A stretch of 64,000 bases of DNA, taken from assembly GCF_000224515.1 (NCBI RefSeq), contig NZ_AGAF01000237.1, positions 1 through 64,000 on the forward strand, given 5' to 3'. Positions 9,069 through 20,214 of this stretch are shown here, piece after piece (position 1 is the first letter of the stretch; the number at the start of each line of letters is the position of its first letter). This stretch comes from Desulfosporosinus sp. OT. Lineage in GTDB: Bacteria; Bacillota; Desulfitobacteriia; Desulfitobacteriales; Desulfitobacteriaceae. Made by a program: the position numbers and the translations under genes. The notes under the pieces were generated by a model that was not told the DNA's origin, made no database searches, and was given only the letters and a program-made list of their open reading frames with translations.

Positions 9069-9224
9069 GTGAAAAAAGGGGCTGTCTTACTGCGACAGTG
9101 GTGGGAAAGAGCATATGGCTATAGAGATAGCGGATCAGTTTATGAGAGAGCAAGAGAAAGTGAAAATATATTTCAAAAAGGTACACCTTTATTAGATAAC
9201 TATGCATCGAATATGAACAATTGA
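9069..9224 (+). CDS. Possible small ORF, 51 codons
   Basis: An open frame from GTG (VKKGAVLL) to TGA with charged, protein-like composition (WWERAYGY, then VYERARES). It is open upstream to the ATPase stop codon, in the same frame. There is no good ribosome site and no recognised family. It may be a remnant or a chance frame. Confidence 0.2.
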   Translation: MKKGAVLLRQWWERAYGYRDSGSVYERARESENIFQKGTPLLDNYASNMNN

Positions 9225-9252
9225 AGAAAAGACTTTTGTTGAGGGAATCCTA

Positions 9253-9451
9253 ATGAATGTTATTAGCTCGATTGAAGAGTCTAATGGCAAAATCTTAGCG
9301 TTTAATTACTCTCTAAAAAACAGAGAAAGAGATAACAGAATAAGTTAAAATGCTCAAGCGCATCTTAATAGGTGTGCTTTTAGTTTGTAGCATGATTAAT
9401 TTAGTTTTCGCGAACCGCACATCTTTCCATGAGATTCAAATAGATTACTGA
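9253..9451 (+). other. Two tiny ORFs of unknown status
   Basis: 9253-9348 encodes 31 residues (MNVISSIEESNG...) with GAGGGAA upstream. 9350-9451 encodes 33 residues beginning MLKRILIGVLLVCSMI and then polar residues, which looks like a signal peptide with almost no mature part. They may be the start of a truncated secreted protein lost when the GC-rich ligD block was inserted. This is inference. Confidence 0.2.
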
Positions 9452-9482
9452 TATATTGTAATTTAGACTTTTAAGGAAGACA

Positions 9483-12071
9483 ATGGCCACATCCGATTTA
9501 AGAAGACCTGTGCCCACTGTTGCAAGGGGGTCGCCTCGGAACCCGAGTGCCGGCAAAGTGATCGACCTCATGGAGGCCCTTAAAGCAGTGTGGAGAAGGC
9601 CAAAAAAGGGAAGGAACCGGCTTAATTATATGAATGCAAAACTCAACGAATATAACCAGAAAAGGAATTTTGCAAGAACCTTAGAACCGGAAGGCATGAC
9701 AGAAATGGCCGAAGCAGGTCTAGGGTTTGTCGTGCAACACCATATAGCCCGCAGAGATCACTACGATTTCCGTCTGGAATGGGACGGAGCCCTCTTGAGC
9801 TGGGCAGTGCCCAAGGGCCCTTCCTATGATACCCGGGACAAGAGGCTTGCCGTACGGGTAGAGGAGCATCCTTTGGAATACAGGAACTTTGAGGGGACAA
9901 TTCCCAAAGGGGAATATGGCGGCGGTGTGGTTATGCTCTGGGATGAAGGCGGCTGGGAACCCTCTGGGGATGTGGAGGACGGACTCCGTGCAGGGATGCT
10001 GAAATTTGTTCTGAACGGACGCAGGCTTAAAGGCAAGTGGGCTCTGGTACGCTTGAGAGGGAAAGCTGGCGAGAAGCAGGAAAACTGGCTTTTGCTTAAG
10101 GAAAAAGACGAGTATGCTAATACTGGCAACGGGATTTCCGATTTTACTACCAGCATCAGAACCGGACGCACCATGACGGAAATTGAAGAAGGGGAAGAGG
10201 AAAGGATCACGCACAACCCCTTCAGCAGCACCGGCGTGCAGCTTGCCAAATTAGTCAATACGGTTCCTGAGGGTAAGGATTGGCTTTATGAGTTGAAATA
10301 CGACGGTTACAGGATATTGGCTTATAGTGAAGGCAACAGCGTCCGGCTTATCACCAGGAACGGCAATGATTATACAACGCGGTTCCCGGATGTGGCCTCT
10401 TCCCTCATGGATTGGGCTAAGGGAAGGGCGATGATTCTGGATGGCGAAATGGCCATCACGGATGAAGCGGGCAAGACGGATTTTCAGGCTCTGCAGAACT
10501 ATCTGAAAAAGCCCCAGGCCAAAAATCTGACCTATATCGTCTTTGATCTCCTGGCTCTGGATGGGGCGGACCTCCGGGGACACCGCCTGATTGACAGGAA
10601 GGAAAACCTTGAAACTTTGCTGAAGGATGCCCCCCAAAACCTCCACTACAGCCGGCATATCAGTGGAAACGGCAAAGAAAGTTTCGCTGCAGCCTGTGCG
10701 GCAGGCATGGAAGGGATCGTCGGTAAAAAAGCTGATTCCATTTACAGCGGAACAAGAAACGCCGACTGGATCAAACTTAAATGCGATCAAAGGCAGGAAT
10801 TTGTGATCGGTGGCTATGCCATTTCCAATAAAAAAACGAGCGGGATAAGTTCCCTGCTCCTTGGCGTCTATGAAGGCGGTGAATTAGTCTATGCCGGACG
10901 TGCCGGCACCGGCCTGAGCGAATCCACCATGAAAGAGCTGGAGGGAAAATTTGCGTGCATAAAGAGAATGGAGCCCTCTTTTCAATTCGCGCCCAAGCCC
11001 AGGTCTAATGAAAAGATCACCTGGCTTGAACCTGAACTGGTGGCGGAAATTAAATTTGCTGAATGGACCGAAGACAATTTGTTAAGGCAGGCCAGCTTCA
11101 AAGGCTTGCGGAGGGATAAGAATCCTAAGGATATAAAAAGGGAAAAAGCAGATGACGAAATACAGCCTCAATCATCCGCTAAAGAAGCGGAGAGACCCAT
11201 GAAAGCAAACGCCAACAGTATCATCATCGAAGGAATCAAGATCAGCAACCCGGACAAGGTGATTTTTGCCGACCCGGAAATCACCAAAGCGGATGTGATC
11301 CGGTATTACGCCCAGGTAGCAGAGCGCATGCTGCCCTATGTGAGCCACCGGATCCTCAGCATTGTGCGCTGTCCCAAGGGCATCTCCCAGACCTGCTTCT
11401 ATAAGAAGCATCCCGGTCCGGGAAGCAAAGGAATTGTAACCATGCCTATTTCCACCGGTGACGGAGAAACGGAAGACTACTTCTATATTGAGAACCCATC
11501 CGGACTGATCGCCGAAGCGCAAATGGGCACGCTGGAATTTCATATCTGGGGAAGCCGCGTGGACCAGCTGGAAAAGCCTGATCTGATGGTATTTGATCTG
11601 GATCCGGATGAAGGAATGGATCTGAGCAGGGTACGCCAGGGCGTGCGGGATGTGAAAGCTATTCTTGCCGAGCTTTCCCTGAACTCCTACCTCAAGACCA
11701 GCGGCGGCAAAGGCTACCATGTGGTCGTCCCTTTAAAACCTGCTGTTGCCTGGGATGGGTTTCACGATTTTGCCAGGCGCGTTGCCCAAGTTATGGAGCA
11801 GAAGTGGCCTGACTGCTACACAAGCAATGTGAGAAAGGCCAAGCGCACCAACAAGATCTTCATCGACTGGATTCGCAACGGCAGAGGCGCTACCAGCATT
11901 GCCCCTTATTCTATAAGAGCGAGAAAAGGGGCCGGAGTGTCCATGCCTATCACCTGGGATGAACTGGACACGGTGGCTCCTGACGGGGTCAATATGGCGG
12001 AGGCGCTCCGGAGGATCGGCGGCAACGATCCCTGGAACGATTTTTTTCGGAATAATCAACAGCTTCAATGA
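9483..12071 (+). CDS. ligD: ATP-dependent DNA ligase LigD (PE-LIG-POL)
   Basis: An 862-residue multidomain enzyme of bacterial non-homologous end joining. Order: phosphoesterase domain at about 75-200 (QHHIARRDHYDFRLEWDG), ATP-dependent ligase at about 250-560 (adenylation motif LKYDGYR with Lys272; EGIVGKK; WIKLKC), and primase-polymerase at about 590-860 (FDLDPDEG with metal-binding Asp; SGGKGYHV). All key motifs are present. Residues 24-36 (GKVIDLMEALKAV) resemble the conserved C-terminus of Ku, so the true LigD start may be the in-frame ATG at 9630; AAGGAAG precedes 9483. No ku gene is next to it. The region is GC-richer than its surroundings. Confidence 0.92.
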   Translation: MATSDLRRPVPTVARGSPRNPSAGKVIDLMEALKAVWRRPKKGRNRLNYMNAKLNEYNQKRNFARTLEPEGMTEMAEAGLGFVVQHHIARRDHYDFRLEWDGALLSWAVPKGPSYDTRDKRLAVRVEEHPLEYRNFEGTIPKGEYGGGVVMLWDEGGWEPSGDVEDGLRAGMLKFVLNGRRLKGKWALVRLRGKAGEKQENWLLLKEKDEYANTGNGISDFTTSIRTGRTMTEIEEGEEERITHNPFSSTGVQLAKLVNTVPEGKDWLYELKYDGYRILAYSEGNSVRLITRNGNDYTTRFPDVASSLMDWAKGRAMILDGEMAITDEAGKTDFQALQNYLKKPQAKNLTYIVFDLLALDGADLRGHRLIDRKENLETLLKDAPQNLHYSRHISGNGKESFAAACAAGMEGIVGKKADSIYSGTRNADWIKLKCDQRQEFVIGGYAISNKKTSGISSLLLGVYEGGELVYAGRAGTGLSESTMKELEGKFACIKRMEPSFQFAPKPRSNEKITWLEPELVAEIKFAEWTEDNLLRQASFKGLRRDKNPKDIKREKADDEIQPQSSAKEAERPMKANANSIIIEGIKISNPDKVIFADPEITKADVIRYYAQVAERMLPYVSHRILSIVRCPKGISQTCFYKKHPGPGSKGIVTMPISTGDGETEDYFYIENPSGLIAEAQMGTLEFHIWGSRVDQLEKPDLMVFDLDPDEGMDLSRVRQGVRDVKAILAELSLNSYLKTSGGKGYHVVVPLKPAVAWDGFHDFARRVAQVMEQKWPDCYTSNVRKAKRTNKIFIDWIRNGRGATSIAPYSIRARKGAGVSMPITWDELDTVAPDGVNMAEALRRIGGNDPWNDFFRNNQQLQ

Positions 12072-12444
12072 AGGTTGCAATGAAAACACAAGAACTCCCC
12101 CTCTATTTTGTTTTTTCAGAGCTTGAATATATTATATTCCAGTATCTTCTTTCAGGAGGAATGAATTCAGAGTTTTCTGGCAATAACGAGGACACTGATC
12201 AAGCTATCCATTGTTTGTGATGGATTTCGTGATAAGGAACACCTGCCTCGGTGCCACTGCAATTGCCTATGCAAGTCAAAGCACTGTTGACTCGACTAAA
12301 AACAAAAATCCAACAGGCAGAGCAAAGAAGTGCAATGATTTGCATACTTTCTTTAGCGGGAAAAAATCAACACACGTAATCCCTCCACATTAAACTGATT
12401 GGTTAAAGTGTAACAAAACATATTCTGAAATTCAATTCTGAAAT
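12072..12444. other. Gap between ligD and katG
   Basis: AGGAGGA followed by an ATG at about 12161 opens a 19-codon frame (MNSEFSGNNEDTD...) that stops near 12220. An overlapping frame (12220-12393) adds about 57 residues with many Lys and Thr. They could be one small gene split by a frameshift, but no family is recognised. Confidence 0.25.
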
Positions 12445-12475
12445 AAAAAGGGGACAGCAGTTGCCGTCCCTTTTT
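12445..12475 (-). terminator. Terminator downstream of katG
   Basis: AAAAAGGGGAC pairs with GTCCCTTTTT around an 11-base loop. The reverse strand reads into TTTTTATTT, which suits katG; the forward strand also has a T-run. Confidence 0.55.
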
Positions 12476-12556
12476 AAGTCGTTTTTGGTTGGACAATTAC
12501 AGATAATCATTGCAAGATGGGCTATTTAACCTTTAATTTCTTGTCTATGCTCTGAT

Positions 12557-14796
<2,240 letters not shown>

Positions 14797-14799
14797 TCA

Positions 14800-15103
14800 T
14801 TATATAGTTAAATAGCATGGCTTGCAATAAAAAAGAGCAGGATGAACAAGTAAGTAAATTTGCCATCTTTTTGAAAAAGTTGAAGACAGATTAAGTGGTA
14901 AACCGGAATTGGCAAAGAATCTGTTTTTAGATACGGAAAAGCTCTCGATCTGCCACAATTCGCGAATCTTTACTTTTTCGTAAGGAATTTTAAATATTTT
15001 GTAAAGCACTGAAACTCAAAACTTGGTAAGGTGAAAAGAAAGGAATAGCTATGGCATGATGAGAAAAATCTGAAGCCAGGCACAAGTGGAGAGTGAAGGT
15101 AAT
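14800..15103. other. Intergenic gap before the acyltransferase
   Basis: No gene supported. The short reverse-strand frame here (14800-15009) has no ribosome site. Confidence 0.4.
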
Positions 15104-16987
15104 ATGAATTGCAGCAAGAAAACGAATCAATCGAATTTACACCAAAGGAGATTGCGGGCGGATTCCAGTGGCTATATGCCCGGATTGGACGGATTGAGAG
15201 CCTTGGCGGTCTTTGCCGTGATTGCTTACCATCTCAATCTGACCTGGGCGCCGGGAGGGCTTTTAGGGGTAAGCCTCTTCTTTGTGCTGTCCGGCTATTT
15301 GATCACCAATATTCTGCTTAAGCAATGGGAGCACTCCGGAGCGATTGATTTGAAAGATTTCTGGCTGCGCCGGGCTAGGCGGCTGTTGCCGGCCCTTTTT
15401 TTGATGCTCGCAGGGGTGATGCTCTGGGGGATGCTTTGGGTTCCGGAACGCCTGGCGGCCTTGAAGCAGGAAGTCCTGGCTGCGGTATTCTATATCAGTA
15501 ACTGGTATCTGGTCTTCCATCAGATATCCTATTTTGAAAGCTTCGGTCCGCCGTCTCCCCTGGGTCACCTCTGGTCTTTAGCAGTAGAAGAACAATTTTA
15601 TCTCTTCTGGCCCCTGCTCTTGGGATGGGGGCTGCGCTGTTTCCGGAAGCGCAAATGGCTGATCGGAGGCACAACTGCTGTCGCCTTGATTTCAGCTGCA
15701 GCCATGGCGCTGCTTTATATACCGGGTCATGATCCCAGCCGGGTCTATTATGGAACGGATACCCGTGCTTTTTCTTTGCTCGTGGGGGCTGTTCTGGCCA
15801 TGGTATGGCCCGGCAGGAAGATGAACCCGGACCTGTCCGGCAAAAAGAGACTGGCGCTGGATGGGGCAGGAAGTCTGGGGTTATTGGTGGTCCTTTTGAT
15901 GATCGGAAAAACCAGTCAATACCAGACTTCTCTCTACCAGGGCGGACTTTTGCTCTTCTCGGTGGCGGGGGCTTGTCTGGTGGCAGTTCTGGCCCACCCG
16001 GCCAGCTATCTGGGGCGGTTCTTCGGATGGGGACCCTTGCGCTGGCTGGGAGAGTGTTCCTATGGGATCTACTTGTGGCATTACCCAGTCATCATTCTGA
16101 CCAATCCGATGGTGAATACGGAAGGCTTTAACCTTTCCCGCACACTCTGGCAAATTGCCCTAAGCATTATCCTCGCTGCCCTGTCCCGTTACCTGATCGA
16201 GGACCCGATCCGCTACGGACGACGGAAACGAGTGCGGAGGCGGAGGTCGGCCCGTCAGTGGTGGCAAAGGCCATTGGCCCACAGCGCCAAAATCACCTTC
16301 AGTATAGGGTTGATGTTTTTGCTGTTGCTTGTGACTCCCGATGAAGGCACGCAAATTTCGGCAAAAGCTTTAGCGGAGAGCCAGGTGAATGCAGAACAAG
16401 CTCAAGCTCAAACTCCAGGGAAGGGCAAGGAAGATAGTGCTGTCAAGGGGGAACCTGCTGCGGCAGATAAGAAGAGTGATATTAAGGGAGATGAAATTAC
16501 GGTCATTGGAGATTCCTTAATGATTAATGTCGACCCTGTTCTGCAAAAACGCCTACCCGGGATTGTAATCGACGCCCAAATTGGCAGACAGATGTATCAG
16601 GCACCGGAGGTCATTTCCAGGCTACGGGAAGAAGGTAAGTTGGGGAAAATCATAATTATTGAATTAGGAACAAACGGTTCGTTTACAGAAAAACAGTTAA
16701 CAGAGACCCTGAACTCCCTGCAAGGAACAGCGGAGATCGTGCTGGTGAATACCCGTGTCCCTAGGCCTTGGGAAACGGTGGTGAATGAGAAGCTGACCAA
16801 AGTGGCGGAGTCTTACCCCAAGACTAAGCTGATCGATTGGCATTCGGTCAGCAGCGGCCATGACGATTACTTTTATTCGGACGGTGTTCATCTGACTCAG
16901 ACGGGGGTGGAAGCCTACGGAGAAATACTGATCGAAGCCTTGAGCTCATATCAACCGGGAAAAAAATCGTGTTATATAAAAACCTAA
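15104..16987 (+). CDS. Membrane O-acyltransferase with SGNH domain (OatA-like)
   Basis: About 627 residues. ATG 15104 is preferred over GTG 15086 because GAAGG lies 4 bases upstream. The N-terminal acyltransferase-3 domain has about ten membrane segments, with the conserved GLDGLRALAVFAVIAYHL, LFFVLSGYLI and RRARRLLPALF, and HLWSLAVEEQFYLFWP further on. A short linker precedes an extracytoplasmic SGNH-hydrolase domain with GDSLM, ELGTNG and DGVHLTQTG, supplying Ser, Asn and Asp/His catalytic residues. OatA-type proteins O-acetylate peptidoglycan MurNAc and give lysozyme resistance; other cell-envelope glycans are possible. It belongs to the GC-richer block. Confidence 0.85.
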   Translation: MNCSKKTNQSNLHQRRLRADSSGYMPGLDGLRALAVFAVIAYHLNLTWAPGGLLGVSLFFVLSGYLITNILLKQWEHSGAIDLKDFWLRRARRLLPALFLMLAGVMLWGMLWVPERLAALKQEVLAAVFYISNWYLVFHQISYFESFGPPSPLGHLWSLAVEEQFYLFWPLLLGWGLRCFRKRKWLIGGTTAVALISAAAMALLYIPGHDPSRVYYGTDTRAFSLLVGAVLAMVWPGRKMNPDLSGKKRLALDGAGSLGLLVVLLMIGKTSQYQTSLYQGGLLLFSVAGACLVAVLAHPASYLGRFFGWGPLRWLGECSYGIYLWHYPVIILTNPMVNTEGFNLSRTLWQIALSIILAALSRYLIEDPIRYGRRKRVRRRRSARQWWQRPLAHSAKITFSIGLMFLLLLVTPDEGTQISAKALAESQVNAEQAQAQTPGKGKEDSAVKGEPAAADKKSDIKGDEITVIGDSLMINVDPVLQKRLPGIVIDAQIGRQMYQAPEVISRLREEGKLGKIIIIELGTNGSFTEKQLTETLNSLQGTAEIVLVNTRVPRPWETVVNEKLTKVAESYPKTKLIDWHSVSSGHDDYFYSDGVHLTQTGVEAYGEILIEALSSYQPGKKSCYIKT

Positions 16988-17019
16988 TGTTAACTGTTGA
17001 CCAGTTTCCTATGCAAAAA

Positions 17020-17050
17020 GCGACGCAAAGGTATGTTTGCGTCGCTTCAT
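17020..17050 (+). terminator. Terminator after the acyltransferase
   Basis: GCGACGCAAA (17020-17029) pairs perfectly with TTTGCGTCGC (17036-17045) around GGTATG, followed by TTCAT. It lies 33 bases after the stop. Confidence 0.6.
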
Positions 17051-17142
17051 ATAATAATTGGAATTAATTGTATTAGCATATGTCTTGTCAAAAATCTTGG
17101 TGCTACCCCTAGTATAATTTTTATTAGATAGGGATGGTGAGA

Positions 17143-17170
17143 CACCGCTCTGGTAACCACTGGAGCGGTG
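17143..17170. repeat. Hairpin before the chemoreceptor fragment
   Basis: CACCGCTC/GAGCGGTG pair around a 12-base loop, with no T-run afterwards. Confidence 0.35.
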
Positions 17171-17175
17171 CTACA

Positions 17176-17418
17176 AATTAGATCTGGACGTATTCAGCAA
17201 TTACAATATTTCGAGTATACCCTTGCTATTTCCGATGCTGTTAATAACTGGTTAAGAATATTTCAGGAATATCCGAAAGCACCGCTTCTGCAACGGAAGA
17301 AGCTTCTGCGTCTGCTGAAGAACAAACCTCTACGATGGAAGAAATCGCTCAAGCAGCTGAAAAATTAAGGGAAATAGCAAATGAGTTAGACAAAGAAGTT
17401 AGAGGATTTAAAATCTAG
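17176..17418 (+). pseudogene. C-terminal fragment of a methyl-accepting chemotaxis protein
   Basis: From about 17258 one frame encodes the last 50 or so residues of a chemoreceptor signalling helix (NISGISESTASATEEASAS, AEEQTSTMEEIAQAAEKL, then VRGFKI and TAG at 17418). The preceding frame (IQQLQYFEY, then AISDAVNN) appears to be the same helix before a frameshift. Sensor, HAMP and hairpin tip are gone. The closest intact relative in the window is the receptor at 41723. Confidence 0.7.
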
Positions 17419-17445
17419 AGAACTTATAATCTAGAGAACTTATAA
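17414..17445 (+). repeat. 16-bp direct tandem repeat, two copies
   Basis: TCTAGAGAACTTATAA occurs twice head to tail, starting inside the chemoreceptor stop codon region. It is a small local duplication. Confidence 0.6.
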
Positions 17446-17469
17446 TACAAGCACTGATTGTCTGAGCGC

Positions 17470-18014
17470 ATCCGGTCCATGACTAGTAAACCCAGCTGGG
17501 GAAAATTTATTAGATCTATTGATTGAAAAAAAACCTCCTATTATCTCTGCAATAAATCCATAGTAGAAGCGGTCTTTCATAATATAGTCGCTTTTCTTCA
17601 TCATTTGTCAACTTAGTTTTCCCTTTGTAGTTAAGACATAACAAGTAACGTAAGCGGGAAAGGCGGCTTGAATTCTTGTATCTTGAACGACACAAAGACT
17701 GTTTCATTGGGCTCAATTTGCTGCCGCCAAAACACTTCAACCTGGTCAAGACCTAAAATTGTAATGCCAATGGCACTGTAAGGAGGAACCGAGAACCAAA
17801 AAATAATAGACTCCGGGCACAGGTTAAAAGGGTTTAACTTATTTGAAAACTGTTTACCAAGTTGTTCAAGTATCAGTGAATAGGTGTTCGCCAAAATGCT
17901 ATGCTCTTCGAACAATAAATGAAATAAAATGGGTGGGCGATAAGAAAATATGCTTAAATATTGCTGTAAAACAGTACTAATATTAACATGGCGCAAAAAG
18001 TCTCCCACCCCCAC
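17470..18014 (-). pseudogene. Decayed reverse-strand region with a hypothetical gene and a membrane-protein start
   Basis: 18014-17631 (127 codons, GTG start, GGGGGTGGGAG nearby) encodes a protein of unknown family with the segment PPYSAIGITILGLDQVEVFW. A second fragment begins at ATG 17580 with MKDRFYYGFIAEIIGGFF and runs into unrelated sequence after about 22 residues. That start matches the small membrane-protein family also found broken at 63794. Both look like remnants; the first could still be a real short gene. Confidence 0.35.
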
Positions 18015-18078
18015 TTAAAACTGATCAATTATTCCAGCACCTGCTTTTTCAATAGCTGATTATGTTTTGGCCTTATAG

Positions 18079-18192
18079 TATGATGAAGAAATAATTAATG
18101 CGTTGGTTGAGAAGATGGAAATTCTCACACCAGCGCATTTTGTTTTTGAGTTGAAGAGGTGGCTGAGGGTGGACGAAAATATTACTGTATGA
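18079..18192 (+). pseudogene. 3' end of a large serine recombinase
   Basis: 37 codons (YDEEIINALVEKMEILTP, then HFVFELK, ending at TGA 18192) match the extreme C-terminus of large serine recombinases. A second, longer remnant with the same tail lies at 22064-22416. The DNA also forms an imperfect hairpin (AATGCG...CGCATT followed by TTGTTTTT), so the tail doubles as a terminator. Confidence 0.6.
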
Positions 18193-18302
18193 TTGTTAGG
18201 ATTAATTCGAAAGGTTTAACCTAGTCCATGATCTATTTTCAATAATTGTATCAATGACTTAACAGATACAATGTAAAAGGAAAACAGTACCCCAGTTAAT
18301 TA

Positions 18303-18656
18303 TTAATAATTATGTGTACCTATAACTACTGGCTTACCGAATTTTCCTTCCAGTTTGGCTTTAATCCCGTCAAGGTCAATGGGACAGGCGGCAGTGGTTT
18401 TGGCCTTGACTACACAGGTTCCAATATGAATAGCATCTATATCCTGCATCAAATAATCAGCCATTTCCATAACTAGGCCGACTTTAGGCATAACTAAGCC
18501 AGGGCAATCGCCACAACCACTGAGACCCATAATCTGAACGGAGTCGTATTTTGCAAATTCACCCTCTTTAAGCGCAGCGGCTTTAAAGCACTTTAGGCAA
18601 GCAATACAACTTACATCACGAATTTTAGTACAGGAAACAATTAAGATATTAGCCAT
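18303..18656 (-). CDS. CGGC domain protein
   Basis: A 117-residue cysteine-rich protein of the CGGC (metal-binding) family. Its cysteines are in SCTKIRDVSCIACLKCFKAA, GLSGCGDCPGL, GTCVVKAK and AACPID. It is predicted to bind metal or an Fe-S cluster; function unknown. ATG 18656 follows GGGGGATTAAATTA. Next upstream on the same strand is a broken NifX-like gene, and a broken DUF134 regulator faces away. These families commonly cluster in anaerobes, which suggests a lost metal or Fe-S handling locus of which this gene survives. Confidence 0.8.
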   Translation of the reverse strand: MANILIVSCTKIRDVSCIACLKCFKAAALKEGEFAKYDSVQIMGLSGCGDCPGLVMPKVGLVMEMADYLMQDIDAIHIGTCVVKAKTTAACPIDLDGIKAKLEGKFGKPVVIGTHNY

Positions 18657-18713
18657 TAATTTAATCCCCCTTTATTATTTATTACGAAATATATTTTACA
18701 AGGAGATGTTTCT

Positions 18714-19015
18714 TTAGCTTTGGCAACCATGCTCATGATCGTGGCAAGAGTCACCTGAGTCAGTAAGTGATCCTGCAAGCCATTTAAGAGCGACCGTCTT
18801 AACATCTCCGGAACATCCACGTAATACTTTTAACGCTGAGTTGTTTATACCCCACACTGCTCCCTCACCCATATTGCCTGCTAGCATAACTTTCACACCA
18901 ATTCCTGATCAACTATTTCTTTGTTATTGTTGTCAACCGTGAAAATAGTGAAATATTCACAATGCCCAAAATGATCATCAATAAGATTCTGGCGCGAAGG
19001 TAATGCAATTTTGAT
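18714..19015 (-). pseudogene. NifX/NifB-type dinitrogenase cofactor family protein, internal deletion
   Basis: The N-terminal part (KIALPSRQNLIDDHFGHCEY) reads in one frame from about 19015, and the C-terminal part (GVKVMLAGNMGEGAV, LRGCSGDVKTVALKWLAGS, then CHDHEHGC) in another. The segment usually joining them is missing and the frame changes at about 18897-18905. The expected start codon is ATC (19015-19013), behind GGTGGAG. The family binds FeMo-co-like or Fe-S clusters. Confidence 0.7.
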
Positions 19016-19048
19016 ACTAATAACTCCACCAATATACTTCTAATGTTG

Positions 19049-19090
19049 TTGACATATGACCATAATAAATCCATAAAGGTCATATGTCAA
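19049..19090. promoter_or_regulatory. Perfect 13-bp inverted repeat between divergent genes
   Basis: TTGACATATGACC (19049-19061) and GGTCATATGTCAA (19078-19090) are perfect arms across 16 bases. It lies between the NifX-like remnant and the DUF134 remnant, the position expected for an operator shared by the two. TTGACA within it could serve as a -35 element. Confidence 0.5.
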
Positions 19091-19116
19091 TAACTAAATC
19101 ATCAGAGGGTTAAAAA

Positions 19117-19300
19117 ATGCCAAGACCTAGAAAATGCAAAAAGGTATGTCGTTTACCGGAAAACAATTATTTGGACCAATTAACGCCGGGGAGATAAATA
19201 GCGAAATTATTGCTATGACAATGGATGAATAGGAAACAATCCGGCCTATTGATTTAGAAGGAATGACATGTGGTGAATTACTACTTTTTCATGTTTGAGA
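19117..19300 (+). pseudogene. DUF134 (UPF0251) family regulator, degenerate
   Basis: Begins MPRPRKCKKVCRLPENN, the diagnostic start of DUF134 DNA-binding proteins. After a frame change come the GPINAGEINSEIIAMTMDE, TIRPIDLEGMT pieces, interrupted by a stop. The helix-turn-helix C-terminus is not recognisable. DUF134 genes usually sit beside NifX-like genes, as here. Confidence 0.65.
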
Positions 19301-19417
19301 ACAAGCGATTTACTGAAGGCATCCTGGAGTTTTTGGGGAGCATAGGTAACACCGACTAGGTAATATATTCACAAACGAGGGTATTGATAAATATGTAAAG
19401 TATGGTAAAATCAGAGT

Positions 19418-19448
19418 AGTGGAATTAGTACCTGGTACTAATTCCACT
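19418..19448. repeat. Near-perfect 31-bp palindrome
   Basis: Fifteen-base arms (AGTGGAATTAGTACC and GGTACTAATTCCACT) surround a single T. There is no T-run, so it is less like a terminator than an operator or a cruciform. It lies about 100 bases upstream of the thioesterase gene. Confidence 0.6.
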
Positions 19449-19552
19449 AAACAGCATAAAATACAAGGATAAAAATTAGTGCCCTAGCGAAGTATTAAGG
19501 AAGATGTAGATGCTGATGAGTATTGTTGGTTATTTTAAGTTGGAGGGAAGTT

Positions 19553-19993
19553 ATGGACGAATTAGCATTTCAACAATTTTTGTATGAACAAATACCTATA
19601 ACTGAGAAAATGAGGTTTGAGGTCATTAAGTTCAACCCATATAGTGTAAAAATGCTGGCTAGGCTAGAACCCAACTTCAATCACAAGTGTACTGCGTTTG
19701 CCGGTAGTATTAATAGTTTGATGACCCTGTGTGGCTGGGGAGTTGTCTTTGCAAATGTGAAGGAATTTGCTCCAAATTCGCATATTGTAATCCAAAGGAG
19801 CAATATTGAATACTTATTTCCTATTGAAAAGGACTTCGTAGCAGAGTGCAATATAGATAATAAACAGGACATAGAAAAGTTGCGACTGACCTTCAACAAG
19901 TTCAGTCGTGCTCGAATAAAGTTAAATGTATATTGCAAAGATGAAAATAAACTATTATCAAAACTTGAAGGACAGTATGTAGTGTTTAGATAG
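19553..19993 (+). CDS. YiiD C-terminal-type thioesterase (hotdog fold)
   Basis: A 146-residue protein. ATG 19553 is chosen because GGAGGGAAG lies just upstream. It matches the putative thioesterase domain found at the C-terminus of YiiD (hotdog fold): LEPNFNHKCTAFAGSINSL with the conserved His/Gly/Ser, then WGVVFANVKEF and IEYLFPIEKDFVAEC. Substrates are probably acyl-CoA or acyl-ACP, but this is family inference. Not in an operon. Confidence 0.75.
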   Translation: MDELAFQQFLYEQIPITEKMRFEVIKFNPYSVKMLARLEPNFNHKCTAFAGSINSLMTLCGWGVVFANVKEFAPNSHIVIQRSNIEYLFPIEKDFVAECNIDNKQDIEKLRLTFNKFSRARIKLNVYCKDENKLLSKLEGQYVVFR

Positions 19994-20214
19994 CTATAAG
20001 TGTCTTATGACTTTTTCATGAGAGCGTATTCTAGGGGCGGCGGTTGGCTTTCAAGGTGTCTGTGGTACGAGCTCTAATACAGAAAGAAATAAGTTTTCAC
20101 AGAAATAAGATTTTCTCTTGTAAACCTCTAGCAAACCAAATATAATAACTTCAATTCACAGAAGTCAAAAAACTGAAAATGAGTAGTTAGTGATGATAAA
20201 AGCTATGGCTTATT
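19994..20214. other. Gap before the serS leader
   Basis: No gene supported; short AT-rich pieces only. Confidence 0.4.

Noticed and set aside
10251..10790. Several reverse-strand ORFs within ligD (also 9720-10258 and 11172-12089)
   Set aside because: Shadows of the GC-rich ligD gene; no start signals.
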